Below, one piece after another: positions 27,340 to 36,218 of a stretch of 64,000 nucleotides of DNA. The position numbers were made by a program, and so were the translations under genes. Origin of the DNA: Hyphomicrobiales bacterium (GTDB lineage: Bacteria; Pseudomonadota; Alphaproteobacteria; Rhizobiales; Rhizobiaceae); NCBI GenBank assembly GCA_900470805.1, contig UCCA01000012.1:248001-312000 (forward strand), written 5' to 3'. Under the pieces are notes generated by a model. That model saw only the letters and a program-made list of their open reading frames with translations. It did not search any database and was not told the DNA's origin. Each line of letters begins with the position of its first letter. Position 1 is the first letter of the stretch.

Positions 27340-28068
27340 TCATCCCGCCCGTGGTGAAGCATTTTCCTCGCCCGGCAGGTCGGCTTCGCGCAGCCGGTAG
27401 CCGACGCCGGTCTCGGTGGTGATGTATTGCGGCTGGTCTGGCGCCGCCTCGATCTTCTGCCTCAGCTGCCGCACATAGACGCGCAGATACTGCACGTCGG
27501 CCGCCGGTCCCCAGATCTGCTTCAGCATGAACTGGTGCGTCAGCACCTTGCCGGAATATTGCGCCAGCACGCGCAGGATATCGTATTCCTTCGGCGACAG
27601 CTTGATCTCGCGATCATCGACCTTGACGATCCGCTTCACCAGATCGATCGACAGCCCGCCGGTGCGAAACACCGCCTTTTCGCCCTGCTGCTGTAGCCGG
27701 TGGCGCAGTGCCACGCGGATGCGGGCGCCGAGCTCGTTCATGCCGAACGGCTTGGTCACATAGTCGTCGGCCCCCGTTTCCAGCGCCTTGACGATGCCGG
27801 CCTCGTCGGTGCGGCTGGATAAAATGACGACAGGCGTCGCCAGCCCCTGTTCGCGCCATTCGCGCAAAAGATCGTAGCCCGGCATGTCGGGCAGGCCGAG
27901 ATCGAGCACGATCAGGTCGGGCGCAGCCTGCGTGGCGACCTCGCGGGCGGTGGCCGCATCAGGCGCCTCATGCACCTCGTATCCCTGCGCCGTCAGGCCG
28001 ACGCGCAGAAGCTTGCGGATGGGGGGCTCGTCGTCGACGACGAGGATTTTTACGGGCGAACCGGTCAT
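27340..28068 (-). CDS. kdpE: KdpE response regulator (OmpR family)
   Basis: The 242-residue product has a receiver domain ([19 protein letters not shown]; phospho-acceptor Asp in [14 protein letters not shown]; Lys in [11 protein letters not shown]) and a C-terminal winged helix ([26 protein letters not shown]...[14 protein letters not shown]). This is the typical KdpE layout. It overlaps kdpD by four bases (ATGA). The paired sensor controls kdpFABC potassium uptake in other bacteria; no kdpFABC is present in this window. Confidence 0.92.
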   Translation of the reverse strand: MTGSPVKILVVDDEPPIRKLLRVGLTAQGYEVHEAPDAATAREVATQAAPDLIVLDLGLPDMPGYDLLREWREQGLATPVVILSSRTDEAGIVKALETGADDYVTKPFGMNELGARIRVALRHRLQQQGEKAVFRTGGLSIDLVKRIVKVDDREIKLSPKEYDILRVLAQYSGKVLTHQFMLKQIWGPAADVQYLRVYVRQLRQKIEAAPDQPQYITTETGVGYRLREADLPGEENASPRAG

Positions 28069-30773
28069 TTCATGTCTTCCAGCTTCGTGATGTCGGTGGG
28101 TCTGGGCAGCCTTATGGTGAACACGGCGCCTGGTCGGTCGGGGCGGTTGCCGGCTGATATCGTGCCGCCCATCGCCTCGACGAAGCCGCGGCAGATGGAG
28201 AGGCCGAGCCCGGTGCCGGCCCGCACCTGATCGCCCTTGCGCACCCGGTAGAAGGTGTCGAACACCCGGTCGAGATCGCCGGCCGGAATGCCGGGGCCGC
28301 TGTCCGAGACCTGCACCATGATATCGCCTGTACCGCTCCAACCCTTGATGTCGACGGTCGATCCCTCGGGCGCATATTTCGCGGCATTGTCGAGCAGGTT
28401 GAACAGCACCTGCTCGAACAGCACGGGATCGACCCGCACCGCCGGCAGGTCGGCCGGAATCGTCACATGCACGCCGTGATGCGCCAGGATCTTCGCCGCC
28501 CGCCGCAGGGCGCTGCCGACGATATCGCCGACATCGTGCAGCGCGTAATTCGGCTCCATCGCCCCGGATTCGATCCGCGTCATGTCGAGCAGGTTGGCGA
28601 TGAAGCGGTTCAGCCGCTCGGATTCGTCGACGACGGTCGAGAGAAGATCCTTGCGATCCTCCTCGCTCATCGAGGCGAAGTAGTCGCGCAGTGTCGTCGA
28701 GGCGCCGAGCACGGCGGCCAGCGGCGTCTTCAGGTCGTGCGAAATCGAGGTTAACAGCGCCGAGCGCAGCCGGTCGGCCTCGGCCGCGAGCTTCGCCTGG
28801 TCGACGTCGGCTACCAGCTGGATGCGCTCGATCGCCAGCGCCGCCTGGTCGGCCAGCGCATCGAGCAATCTTTGTTGCTCCGGCGTCAGCAGCGGTCCGT
28901 CGCGACGGTCGCTGTCGAGCCCGATGACTCCCACGGCGGCGCGTCCGGTGCGCAATGGCACGTAAAGCCTCTTGGCGCCCGGCAACGTGTCGGCGCCGCG
29001 CCCGGCGGCATGGTTGTGCTCCCAAGCCCAGCGGGCGGCGGCGATGTCGGCGTCGTCGAGCGTGTCGTCGGGCGGATAGCCGGCGCGCACCGCGATCGTG
29101 CCGTTCTCCGGCAGAAGCAGCACAACGCGGACCCGCAGCATCGAGGCCAGCTGGAAGGCCGTCGCCCACAGCACGTCGTCGAGCGTGCCGGTGCCGGCGA
29201 GCTTCTTGGAGAAAAGGTAGAGATCCTCGGTCGTCCGCGCCCGCTGCCGCGCCGCTGCGGCCTGTCGCTGCACGGTTGCCGTGAGATTGCTGGCGACGAT
29301 GGCGACGCCGAGGAAGAAGAACAGCGCCAAGACGCTCTCGGGATCGCTGATCGTCAGCGTGTAGCGCGGCGGCAGGAAAAAGAAGTTGAACGAGAATGCG
29401 CCGAGCAGGCAGGAAAACAGCGCCGGCCGCAGCCCGTGCAGCACCGCCGATGTCAGCACCGCCATCAGGAACACCAGCGCCAGATTGCGCACGTCGAGCA
29501 CCTGGTCGAGCACGATGCCGGCTACCAGCGCGATCGCCACGTAGACCACCGCCAGCAGATAGGCGCGGATATCGAAGGTGGGCGATGCAGGAGCCGCCTT
29601 GACGCCGCGCTGCGTGGTGGCCCGGCTCTCGTCGCCTGAGATCACGTGCACGCTGATATCGCCGGCTCGGCGGATCAGCTGGCTGGCGGCCGACGGCGTC
29701 AGCCACTCCCGCCACGCCGCCTGCTTCGGCGCGCCGATGACGATATGGGTGACGTTGTTGGAGGCCGCATAGCGGATCAGCTCCTCCGAGGTCTCCCGGC
29801 CCGGCACGGTGATCGCCTCGCCACCCAGCTGTTCGGCGAGCCGCAGATTGGCGGCCACGGTGTCGAGCTCAGCCTCGGAAAGATTGATGGCGCGGTTGGT
29901 CTCGACGTAGACGGCTGCCCACGGCGCCCGCAGCCGCGAGGCCATGCGCGCGGCGTAGCGCACCAGCGAGGCCGACGCCGGATGCTGGTCGACCGAAACA
30001 AGCACCCGCTCGCTCGCCGCCCACGGGCCGGAGATCGCATGCGCCTGCATATGCGTCAAAAGCTGGTCGTCCACCCGTTGCGCCGTGCGCCTGAGCGCCA
30101 GCTCGCGCAACGCCGTCAGGTTGCCAGGGGTGAAATAGTTGGTCAGCGCCCGCTCGGCGGTATTCGCCACATAGACCTTGCCGTCGTGCAGCCGCTTGAT
30201 CAGGTCGTCGGGGGTGAGGTCGATGATCTCGACGTCGTCGGCCATGTCGATCACCTTGTCCGGCACGGTCTCGCGCACCCGGATGCGGGTGATCTGCGAG
30301 ACGACGTCGTTCAGGCTTTCGACATGCTGGATGTTGAGCGTGGAGTAGACGTCGATGCCGCGGTCGAGCAGTTCCTTGACGTCGAGATAGCGCTTCGGAT
30401 GGCGGCTGCCCTCGGCATTGGTGTGGGCGAGCTCGTCGACCAGCACCAGATCCGGCTTGCGGGCGAGAATGGCATCGATATCCATCTCCTCCAGCCGCCG
30501 GCCCCGGTATTCGACCGCGACGCGCGGCACGATCTCGAAGCCAGCAAGCATCGCCTGCGTCTCCTTGCGTCCATGCGTCTCGACCACGCCGACCACGACA
30601 TCGACGCCGTCGGCGATCTTCGCATGGCCCGATGCCAGCATCTCGTAGGTCTTGCCGACGCCCGGCGCGGCACCGAGAAAGATCTTCAGCCGCCCACGCG
30701 TTTCCGCCCGCGCTTTCTCAAGCAGCGCATCGGGCGATGGCCTCTGGGCCTGGTCGCGGGTGTCGTCTGGCAT
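28065..30773 (-). CDS. kdpD: KdpD sensor histidine kinase
   Basis: The 902-residue product has the full KdpD layout. The N-terminal KdpD domain carries Walker [13 protein letters not shown] at residues 34-45 and [21 protein letters not shown] Usp domain lies at about 250-380, followed by four membrane helices between about 405 and 500 and a GAF domain at about 530-650. The kinase has [16 protein letters not shown] (phospho-His), [21 protein letters not shown] and [11 protein letters not shown]. It senses potassium limitation or turgor. The start has only a weak ribosome site. Upstream is palindromic repeat copy C, not kdpC as usual. Confidence 0.94.
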   Translation of the reverse strand: MPDDTRDQAQRPSPDALLEKARAETRGRLKIFLGAAPGVGKTYEMLASGHAKIADGVDVVVGVVETHGRKETQAMLAGFEIVPRVAVEYRGRRLEEMDIDAILARKPDLVLVDELAHTNAEGSRHPKRYLDVKELLDRGIDVYSTLNIQHVESLNDVVSQITRIRVRETVPDKVIDMADDVEIIDLTPDDLIKRLHDGKVYVANTAERALTNYFTPGNLTALRELALRRTAQRVDDQLLTHMQAHAISGPWAASERVLVSVDQHPASASLVRYAARMASRLRAPWAAVYVETNRAINLSEAELDTVAANLRLAEQLGGEAITVPGRETSEELIRYAASNNVTHIVIGAPKQAAWREWLTPSAASQLIRRAGDISVHVISGDESRATTQRGVKAAPASPTFDIRAYLLAVVYVAIALVAGIVLDQVLDVRNLALVFLMAVLTSAVLHGLRPALFSCLLGAFSFNFFFLPPRYTLTISDPESVLALFFFLGVAIVASNLTATVQRQAAAARQRARTTEDLYLFSKKLAGTGTLDDVLWATAFQLASMLRVRVVLLLPENGTIAVRAGYPPDDTLDDADIAAARWAWEHNHAAGRGADTLPGAKRLYVPLRTGRAAVGVIGLDSDRRDGPLLTPEQQRLLDALADQAALAIERIQLVADVDQAKLAAEADRLRSALLTSISHDLKTPLAAVLGASTTLRDYFASMSEEDRKDLLSTVVDESERLNRFIANLLDMTRIESGAMEPNYALHDVGDIVGSALRRAAKILAHHGVHVTIPADLPAVRVDPVLFEQVLFNLLDNAAKYAPEGSTVDIKGWSGTGDIMVQVSDSGPGIPAGDLDRVFDTFYRVRKGDQVRAGTGLGLSICRGFVEAMGGTISAGNRPDRPGAVFTIRLPRPTDITKLEDMK

Positions 30774-31323
30774 GCGGGCGGGATCTTTCTGACGATGCCT
30801 GTTTTGGGGCTGGCATCACTTCCTAGCTCCCTCATCCCTGTGCTTGTCACAGGGATCCAGCAGCGCCGCGTCTGTGGCGCGATAGACTCTTTTCAGCCCA
30901 AGGACTTGGGCTGGCTGGATTCCTGTGACGAGCACAGGAATGAGGGCGTTGAAGGTGATGCCCCGCTTCCTGTGTCACTCACTCATAGAAGCATCAAGCC
31001 TCTGGTTCAACGTGGGAAGATTGACCACAGGCTCGCTGAGAAAGCCGAGCGCCGGCCTTTCATCGAGCCATAAGATCTCTCATCGCGACCATGCGAAGCT
31101 TGCCTTCCCGGCCATCAATATGCGGCCGAAGCGCATCAAGATTCGAGACGAGGGGAGCCGCGTCAATATAAAAATCTTATAAATGCCGGCGCGCCTGCGT
31201 GGCAACCGACCGCACCCGCCGCCAGTCTCGGGAAAGCTTCCAGCCATAGGTTGCCGCCCCGAGGAACCCACCTGCAATCGGTTGCCTGCCCGCATATCCG
31301 TTGCCTAAGCCAGAGCGAATTCA
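30774..31323. other. Intergenic region kdpD / glycerophosphotransferase-like gene
   Basis: This 550-base divergent gap holds palindromic repeat copy C near kdpD, then about 370 bases with no convincing gene. The segment near 31160-31185 is AT-rich (TATAAAAATCTTATAAAT) and is the likeliest promoter area for the downstream gene. Confidence 0.5.
30829..30946. repeat. 118-bp palindromic repeat, copy C
   Basis: The outer arms match copies A and B with a few changes. One change, ATCCCTG/CAGGGAT in the left arm, is base-paired with itself. The inner hairpins are GCGCC-type on the left and GCCCAAG/CTTGGGC on the right; the second has the same stem as the left hairpin of copy A. The spacer GATAGACTCTTTTCA is conserved. 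Confidence 0.88.
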
Positions 31324-32847
31324 ATGCCACAGACGGATGCAACCACGAACGCGACGGAAACGCTGGCCGAGCTGGCATCGCTGAAGGCGCAGGTCGAACA
31401 GCTCGGCCAGCGGATCGACGTCCAAGGCGCCGTCCAGTTCGAGATCGCCAAGCTGCTGCAGACGTTTCACGCCCAGCTGGAAGCCTTGCCCAATCAGGTA
31501 GGCGAGATCGTCAAGACCGCGATCGAGCAGAACAACCGCGAGAAGGTTCCGCTGACCCGCGAGGTGCTGGGCAAGCTCGACAACCGTCTGGGCCAGCTGG
31601 CCGTCAACGCCCACATCATCAAGCAGGTTGGCCACATGACACTGCGCCGGCTGGGGCCGGCGACGGAAAAGATCCGCTGCGTCTTCATCGTGCAGTCGAT
31701 CCCGATGTGGGATTCGCTCGCCGAGGTCTACCAGGCGATGGTCGAGGATGAGCGGTTCCACCCGATCGTCGTCTCGATCAACAAGAGCGAACTCGGCGTG
31801 GGCGAACTCACCGGCGAGGCGGATGTGCACATGGGCCTGACGGCGCTGAACATTCCGCACCTTCGTCTTGACGTGTCGCCCTATGATGGCCTCGACATCC
31901 TCAGAAACCTGATGCCGGACGTGGTTTTCCGCCAGCAGCAGTGGGAATCGCCGCTCCCCGCCGGCATGCGGACCCAGGAGATTTCCTTCGCCCGTATCTG
32001 CGTCGTGCCCTATGGCGTCGGCACGCTCGGCAATCCCGAGATGAAGGACGCGTCCGACGAGGCCTACGACAACAACTACGATCAGCACTATCACCGCCTG
32101 GCATGGAAGGTGTTCTGCGAGACCGAGTTGACGATCTCCTATTACAGCCACTTCGCCCATTCCGATCCCGACAAGTTCGTGCTCAGCGGCTATCCCAAGC
32201 TCGACAGGCTGCTGGCTTCGAGGGGCAACGGCGTATGGCCGATCGCCGAGCCAGACGGCCGCAGCTTCCGGGTCATCTGGGCGCCGCATTACGCCCTGGC
32301 CGTGGAGGGCGACGCCGGCTTCGGTGTCTTCCATCGCATCTACGACAAGATGCTGGAATGGGCGCGCTCCGACCGCGGCATCCAGTTCGTGCTGAAGCCG
32401 CATCCGTCGCTGGAGTTCAATGTCACGCAAAACGGCGCGTTCGCCAATGGCGGCTACCGCAGGTTCATCGATACCTGGTCGGCGCTGCCCAACTGCGCCG
32501 TCTCAGAAGGCACCTACGGCGAACTGTTCGACGCATCCGACCTGATGCTCACCGATGGCGTTTCGTTCCTCAGCGAATACCAGCTGTTCGAAAAACCGCT
32601 AATCTATTTCGATTCCGGCAATCACCCGCCCTTCAACACGCTCGGTCGCATGGCCGAGGACGCCTCCTACACGGTGATGACTTTCGACGAGATGAAGAAG
32701 GCCACGCTGGACTTCAAGGCCGGCAAGAGCTGGCCGCTGGAGGAAGAGCGACAGAAATTCCTGAAAGTCCTGCTGCCCTGCGCCGAACCCGCATCCCGCA
32801 TCATTCTCGATTCGATCGCAGCCGACATCCGGCTGCCGGCGAACTGA
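31324..32847 (+). CDS. CDP-glycerol glycerophosphotransferase-like protein
   Basis: The 507-residue product starts with a helical, coiled-coil-like region (about 1-105: LAELASLKAQVEQLGQRIDV). A GT-B-like body follows, with KIRCVFIVQSIPMWDSL, LKPHPSLEF and the donor-site block ASDLMLTDGVSFLSEYQLFEKPLIYFDSG, which resembles the Glyphos_transf family that transfers glycerol or ribitol phosphate units. In a rhizobium this suggests surface polysaccharide decoration. Substrate and acceptor are unknown, and no polysaccharide genes flank it. Confidence 0.65.
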   Translation: MPQTDATTNATETLAELASLKAQVEQLGQRIDVQGAVQFEIAKLLQTFHAQLEALPNQVGEIVKTAIEQNNREKVPLTREVLGKLDNRLGQLAVNAHIIKQVGHMTLRRLGPATEKIRCVFIVQSIPMWDSLAEVYQAMVEDERFHPIVVSINKSELGVGELTGEADVHMGLTALNIPHLRLDVSPYDGLDILRNLMPDVVFRQQQWESPLPAGMRTQEISFARICVVPYGVGTLGNPEMKDASDEAYDNNYDQHYHRLAWKVFCETELTISYYSHFAHSDPDKFVLSGYPKLDRLLASRGNGVWPIAEPDGRSFRVIWAPHYALAVEGDAGFGVFHRIYDKMLEWARSDRGIQFVLKPHPSLEFNVTQNGAFANGGYRRFIDTWSALPNCAVSEGTYGELFDASDLMLTDGVSFLSEYQLFEKPLIYFDSGNHPPFNTLGRMAEDASYTVMTFDEMKKATLDFKAGKSWPLEEERQKFLKVLLPCAEPASRIILDSIAADIRLPAN

Positions 32848-32880
32848 CCCGCAAGGCGCGGGATCGGGTCGGCACCGGGC

Positions 32881-33015
32881 TTAGCGCCCAAGACGACTTG
32901 TCTTGTCGGTATGAATCTCCGGCCACGGCGCCGAAGCGGACGGTGCTTCGGTCCAGGAGAGATATGCGGTCAAAACGCAAAGCGCGATGACGACCGTTAC
33001 GATTTTGCAGCTCAT
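32881..33015 (-). CDS. Possible 44-residue secreted or membrane peptide
   Basis: An ATG at 33015 opens a frame of 44 residues with a hydrophobic N-terminal segment (CKIVTVVIALCVLTAYLSW) and a short polar tail rich in Pro and Ser. GGAG lies eight bases upstream. It sits 200 bases downstream of the membrane methyltransferase gene on the same strand. No family is recognised; support is only the ribosome site and the hydrophobic start. Confidence 0.35.
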   Translation of the reverse strand: MSCKIVTVVIALCVLTAYLSWTEAPSASAPWPEIHTDKTSRLGR

Positions 33016-33216
33016 CCGGGCTCCATGGAAGGCTGAACCTGGCGATGCCCGGATCAGCCTTTGATCGCTTCTTCGTGAGGGGGCATGAAGAAGGACGGCG
33101 GTTTATCATATGCGGCCGTGACGGCAATGCGGCAAATTTGCAACGAATTGTTGCTGGCGATTGCGGAATTGGCAACGCCGTTCGTGAGCGTCGCGCTTAC
33201 CGCTTTCAGCTTGACC

Positions 33217-34470
33217 TCACCGCGGGCCGAATCGCAATCGCCGGAAGACGCCGTGGTCGCGCACGCGTTGTGCATATTCGCGATAGACCGGGTCGCGTAG
33301 CAGATGCCGCTCCTCGGTCTTGGCGCGCAGGAAATAGAGCCCGTTGATCAAAAGAAGGCCGGTGCAAAGCCGGATCGCCGTCCAGGGGCTTGCGTCGGGG
33401 GGAAGAAAGGGGATGCTGACGAGCCACCATGAGAGGTTCTTTGAGATGTAGGCCGGATGCTTCGTCCAGCGATATGGGCCTGTCGTGATGATGCCCCGGT
33501 GCGTCAGGTTCGAAAAGCGGATGCCGAAGCATATCGCCGCCCAGACATAGATGCTGAGGCACAGGATGATCATCAATCCCCATGCGGTGTAGAAGACCGG
33601 CTGGTCGGACAGCAGCACGCCCCATGGCCGGTCGTGATCGTAGGCGAGGTAGCTGGTGTAGAGGGCGGCGTAGAACGGCTGATAGCAGGCAACGGCCACC
33701 AGCCAGCCGCCGACGGTGGGCTCGACGCTCCTGATCTGCGTTCCGAGCAATCGGAACGTCATGATGTAGCCGGTCGCGGAGATGATCAGATCGATGAAGA
33801 AGAAGGCGGTGTAGAGCAGATCGTAGCTTATGCCCGCGAACTGCCTCAACGAAGACAAGGCGTAGAACGCCGAAATCTCGAACTGCCGAAGATCGGAGAT
33901 CTGCCCGCACAGATAGCAGAACATCAAAGGGAAGAAGAAACCCTTGACCAGCCAGCCCAGCAGATAGTTCCCCTCCGCCGCGGAAAGCTGCTGGGGGCGG
34001 GAAAAGAACCGGTTTCCCAGCTGCCAGAGAGCGTCCTTGGGCTCATCCTGCATCATGTCCACAGCCGCGAGATAGACAAGCGAAAGCATCAGCATAGGCA
34101 CGATGCTGATGCGCCAAAGCCAGCCGAAGGGAGCATAGAACGGGCTGCGATAGATCGGGAAGGCATGATAGAAGAATCCCAGCACTGCTAGGATTGTCCA
34201 AAGAGCAATGACCTTTCTCACCAGCCGGCTGAGGGAGAACTCACGCCGGGAAAAGTCTATCCCGGCGTTCTGCGGGCTGCGGTTGACCATCACCTCGATG
34301 AGGGCGCACGGAAATGCAAGGCAAAAGATAATTTCAAGCGCGGCGATCGCAAGGCTGTCACCGGGTCGGTGCACAAAGACGATGAAACATCCGACAAGCA
34401 GGCCGGTCAGAACCGAGACATTCATCAGGGGACTGCTGATGGATGGAAGCGAAGACCGTCTCTTTCCCAT
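33217..34470 (-). CDS. Membrane protein with C-terminal ICMT/PEMT-type methyltransferase domain
   Basis: The 417-residue polytopic protein has eight or more hydrophobic segments. Its last 110 residues carry the ICMT/PEMT signature: FSNLTHRGIITTGPYRWTKHPAYISKN, where the GPYR...HPAY block binds S-adenosylmethionine, and RAKTEERHLLRDPVYREYAQRV, where the E-E-R helix is conserved. It therefore probably methylates a lipid or prenylated substrate at the membrane. The ATG at 34470 has AGGGTG upstream; a GTG four codons earlier is less likely. Confidence 0.75.
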   Translation of the reverse strand: MGKRRSSLPSISSPLMNVSVLTGLLVGCFIVFVHRPGDSLAIAALEIIFCLAFPCALIEVMVNRSPQNAGIDFSRREFSLSRLVRKVIALWTILAVLGFFYHAFPIYRSPFYAPFGWLWRISIVPMLMLSLVYLAAVDMMQDEPKDALWQLGNRFFSRPQQLSAAEGNYLLGWLVKGFFFPLMFCYLCGQISDLRQFEISAFYALSSLRQFAGISYDLLYTAFFFIDLIISATGYIMTFRLLGTQIRSVEPTVGGWLVAVACYQPFYAALYTSYLAYDHDRPWGVLLSDQPVFYTAWGLMIILCLSIYVWAAICFGIRFSNLTHRGIITTGPYRWTKHPAYISKNLSWWLVSIPFLPPDASPWTAIRLCTGLLLINGLYFLRAKTEERHLLRDPVYREYAQRVRDHGVFRRLRFGPR

Positions 34471-35046
34471 GTTGAGCGTCACCCTGCCGAGCCATTGAAA
34501 GCTTGTCAGAAATGCAACGGGATTTCCAGCCTCCGATATAGGCTTAGGCTGCGGGCTGGTGGATCAGTAGAAAGTGCAAGGCAGCGCATGCTGCCGCACG
34601 CGAAAACCGATGTGTGTAGAATGGGGAAATCGAGGGGAGAAACCTATCCGGAGAATTGGCTGGGGAACCTGGATTCTCACATGATTTCAATGGCTTAGTT
34701 GGTAAGCCTTGAAATTCCCTCTGTTTTCCAATCGCGAGCGACCGTGGATGCCGCCTTTGTGCCCTGGCTTTGGGCATCAGTCAACTGGACTGTCTAACGG
34801 CAATAATTTCCGCTTTTGGGCCTCATGTTTACGGAGAGGCGGCCAAAAGGATCACGGCTGTTTTGCGCCTCCATAGTGGTCATCGAGCCACCGGTCGACG
34901 TCGCCGCAAAGCGGACATTACGTGGTGAAAGCACCCGGTTGCAGCGGAGCCATAAGCTGTCAACTCGCCATGTCAGTGAAGAGGGCTCGGCACTACATTG
35001 TAGTGGCGCTATGCTGCAATCCGAAAAAGTCTAGTTCCCAAAGGAC
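34471..35046. other. Intergenic region holding structured repeat copy 1
   Basis: No convincing gene is seen in 576 bases. The region contains copy 1 of the 160-bp repeat. Its right end reads into an orphan LuxR-type HTH frame. Short open frames here are not family-like. Confidence 0.5.
34653..34814 (+). repeat. 160-bp structured repeat, copy 1
   Basis: The repeat shares the order of blocks with copies at 45028-45187 and 55797-55962: CACATGATTTCAATG, TTGAAATTCCCT, CGCGAGCGACCGTGGATGCC, TTTGTGCCCTGGCTTTGGGC and AATAATTTCCG. Three hairpins can be drawn. The best, at 34684-34715, pairs ATTTCAA-GGCTTA with TAAGCC-TTGAAAT with one bulged T; the others are TGCCC/GGGCA and CGG/CCG. All three copies lie on the same strand. 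Confidence 0.85.
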
Positions 35047-35421
35047 ATGTCGGCGAGTCTGATCTGGGGCGAGATGGCCTCATGGCTTACTGTGCTAACG
35101 ACGAAGAACACCGGCAGACAGATGCCAGCACGGAGACAATACTGGCGGCAGCCTGAAATATTCCTCTCCCGCCCTTTCGCCGAAGCGCTCCACTGTTTCG
35201 ACGCACGAAACCGGCCGCTGGCAGACGCGGAAAATCCGCTGACCGGTCGGCAGCGGCAGATCTTGACGATGATGGCGCAGGGCAAGACGAGCGGCGAGAT
35301 CGCCGAGGAACTCAAGCTGTCCCGGCGCACGGTGGAGGCGCACAGCGCGAGAGTGATGCGCTCCACCGGGATCAGGACCGCCGCAGAGCTGATGGCCTGG
35401 CTTTCAACCGAGATGAATTGA
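35047..35421 (+). CDS. Orphan LuxR-type HTH protein, possibly truncated
   Basis: The 124-residue frame ends with a good LuxR/GerE HTH: LTGRQRQILTMMAQGKTSGEIAEELKLSRRTVEAHSARVMRSTGIRTAAELMAW. The N-terminal 60 residues match no receiver or autoinducer domain and are probably a leftover. The ribosome site lies too close to the first ATG, and later ATG codons are equally possible. It may be a fragment of a larger regulator broken by the repeat-rich insertion zone to its left. It is convergent with the RiPP-like operon. Confidence 0.5.
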   Translation: MSASLIWGEMASWLTVLTTKNTGRQMPARRQYWRQPEIFLSRPFAEALHCFDARNRPLADAENPLTGRQRQILTMMAQGKTSGEIAEELKLSRRTVEAHSARVMRSTGIRTAAELMAWLSTEMN

Positions 35422-35492
35422 GGTGTGTTCAACTAGTTGGGGGGCGGCTGGCGGTTGCAGCCACCCGATTTGGCGTTCGTTTCCCCGGCCTA

Positions 35493-36200
35493 TCAGCCCA
35501 TTGGCCCACGTTGCGGAGCCAGCGCCTGTGTCTGCGCATAGGCAAGCGGCGAACGGTTGCCCGGAAGATTGGCGTCGAGGACGAGCGTCTTGACGTCGTC
35601 GGCACGGATATCGAGCGCCACGACGACATCGAGCTTGTCGATTTGCCACACGGCATATCCGAGCTTGGGCTCGTATCCGCAGTCGCATCCGCAATCGCCG
35701 TGCACGATGGTGCGAGCCTCTTCCGGCAAGAACATGATTTGCGGCTTTGGCAATCGGTAGCAATGGCCTTCATAGGCGTATCCGTAGATGACGCCTATGC
35801 TTTTCATGCATTGCCGGACTTGCTTGTGGAGCGTCTGACCACCAATGGTAATTGGCAGCGCATAAATTCCGCCGTCACCAAGCGCGGTGAATGTTATTCT
35901 TCCGTTCAAGAGGGAAAGGATGACGTCCTCACCGGTTTTTCTCTCAATCTCTTTTATTAGATCGTCGATTATTCCACCGACTTCATTTTTTGCTTCCGGA
36001 TTCAGGTTGTTTATTTTTTCGTTCGATTTCATCGCGGCATCAATTTTCTCCTTTAGCATGTCGTCGTTGATTGCGGATAGAAGAGTGGCAGGTCGGCCAT
36101 ACAGTTTCACTTCTCCTGGGTTGTAGGTACTGTAGTCGGGAACCTGTAGGCCTTTCGGCTCCTCCCCCACGCCCGGATAGGGACCGCAACAGTCGCTCAT
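35493..36200 (-). CDS. Hypothetical 235-residue Cys-containing protein of YcaO/TfuA operon, candidate modified substrate
   Basis: I do not recognise a family. The protein starts MSDCCGPYPGVGEEPKG and has a charged helical section at about 46-90 (KEKIDAAMKSNEKINNLNPE). It has a Cys cluster C170-x-C172-x-C174 in HGDCGCDCGYEP and a flexible, Pro/Gln/Ala-rich end. AGGAGG lies seven bases before the ATG, the strongest ribosome site in this operon, suggesting a highly made product. It is the last gene, 18 bases after the metallopeptidase gene. Its base composition is lower in GC than its neighbours. As the only unassigned protein of the operon, it is the first candidate for the substrate of YcaO/TfuA, but it is far longer than usual RiPP precursors. 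Confidence 0.65.
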   Translation of the reverse strand: MSDCCGPYPGVGEEPKGLQVPDYSTYNPGEVKLYGRPATLLSAINDDMLKEKIDAAMKSNEKINNLNPEAKNEVGGIIDDLIKEIERKTGEDVILSLLNGRITFTALGDGGIYALPITIGGQTLHKQVRQCMKSIGVIYGYAYEGHCYRLPKPQIMFLPEEARTIVHGDCGCDCGYEPKLGYAVWQIDKLDVVVALDIRADDVKTLVLDANLPGNRSPLAYAQTQALAPQRGPMG

Positions 36201-36218
36201 TTTTTGTCCTCCTAGAGT

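Noticed and set aside
27340..29715. A 791-residue minus-strand frame joining kdpE to upstream sequence, suggesting a fusion
   Set aside because: The N-terminal 540 residues are the wrong frame of kdpD. KdpE starts at its own ATG at 28068, and kdpD ends at 28065 in another frame.
33085..33300. A 71-residue plus-strand frame with a hydrophobic middle
   Set aside because: It overlaps the well-supported end of the membrane methyltransferase gene on the other strand and has no clear ribosome site.
34653..34814. A transposase gene in the 160-bp repeat
   Set aside because: The frame RATVDATFVPWLWASVN is too short and is closed or diverges just outside the block; no full-length transposase is present at any of the three copies.
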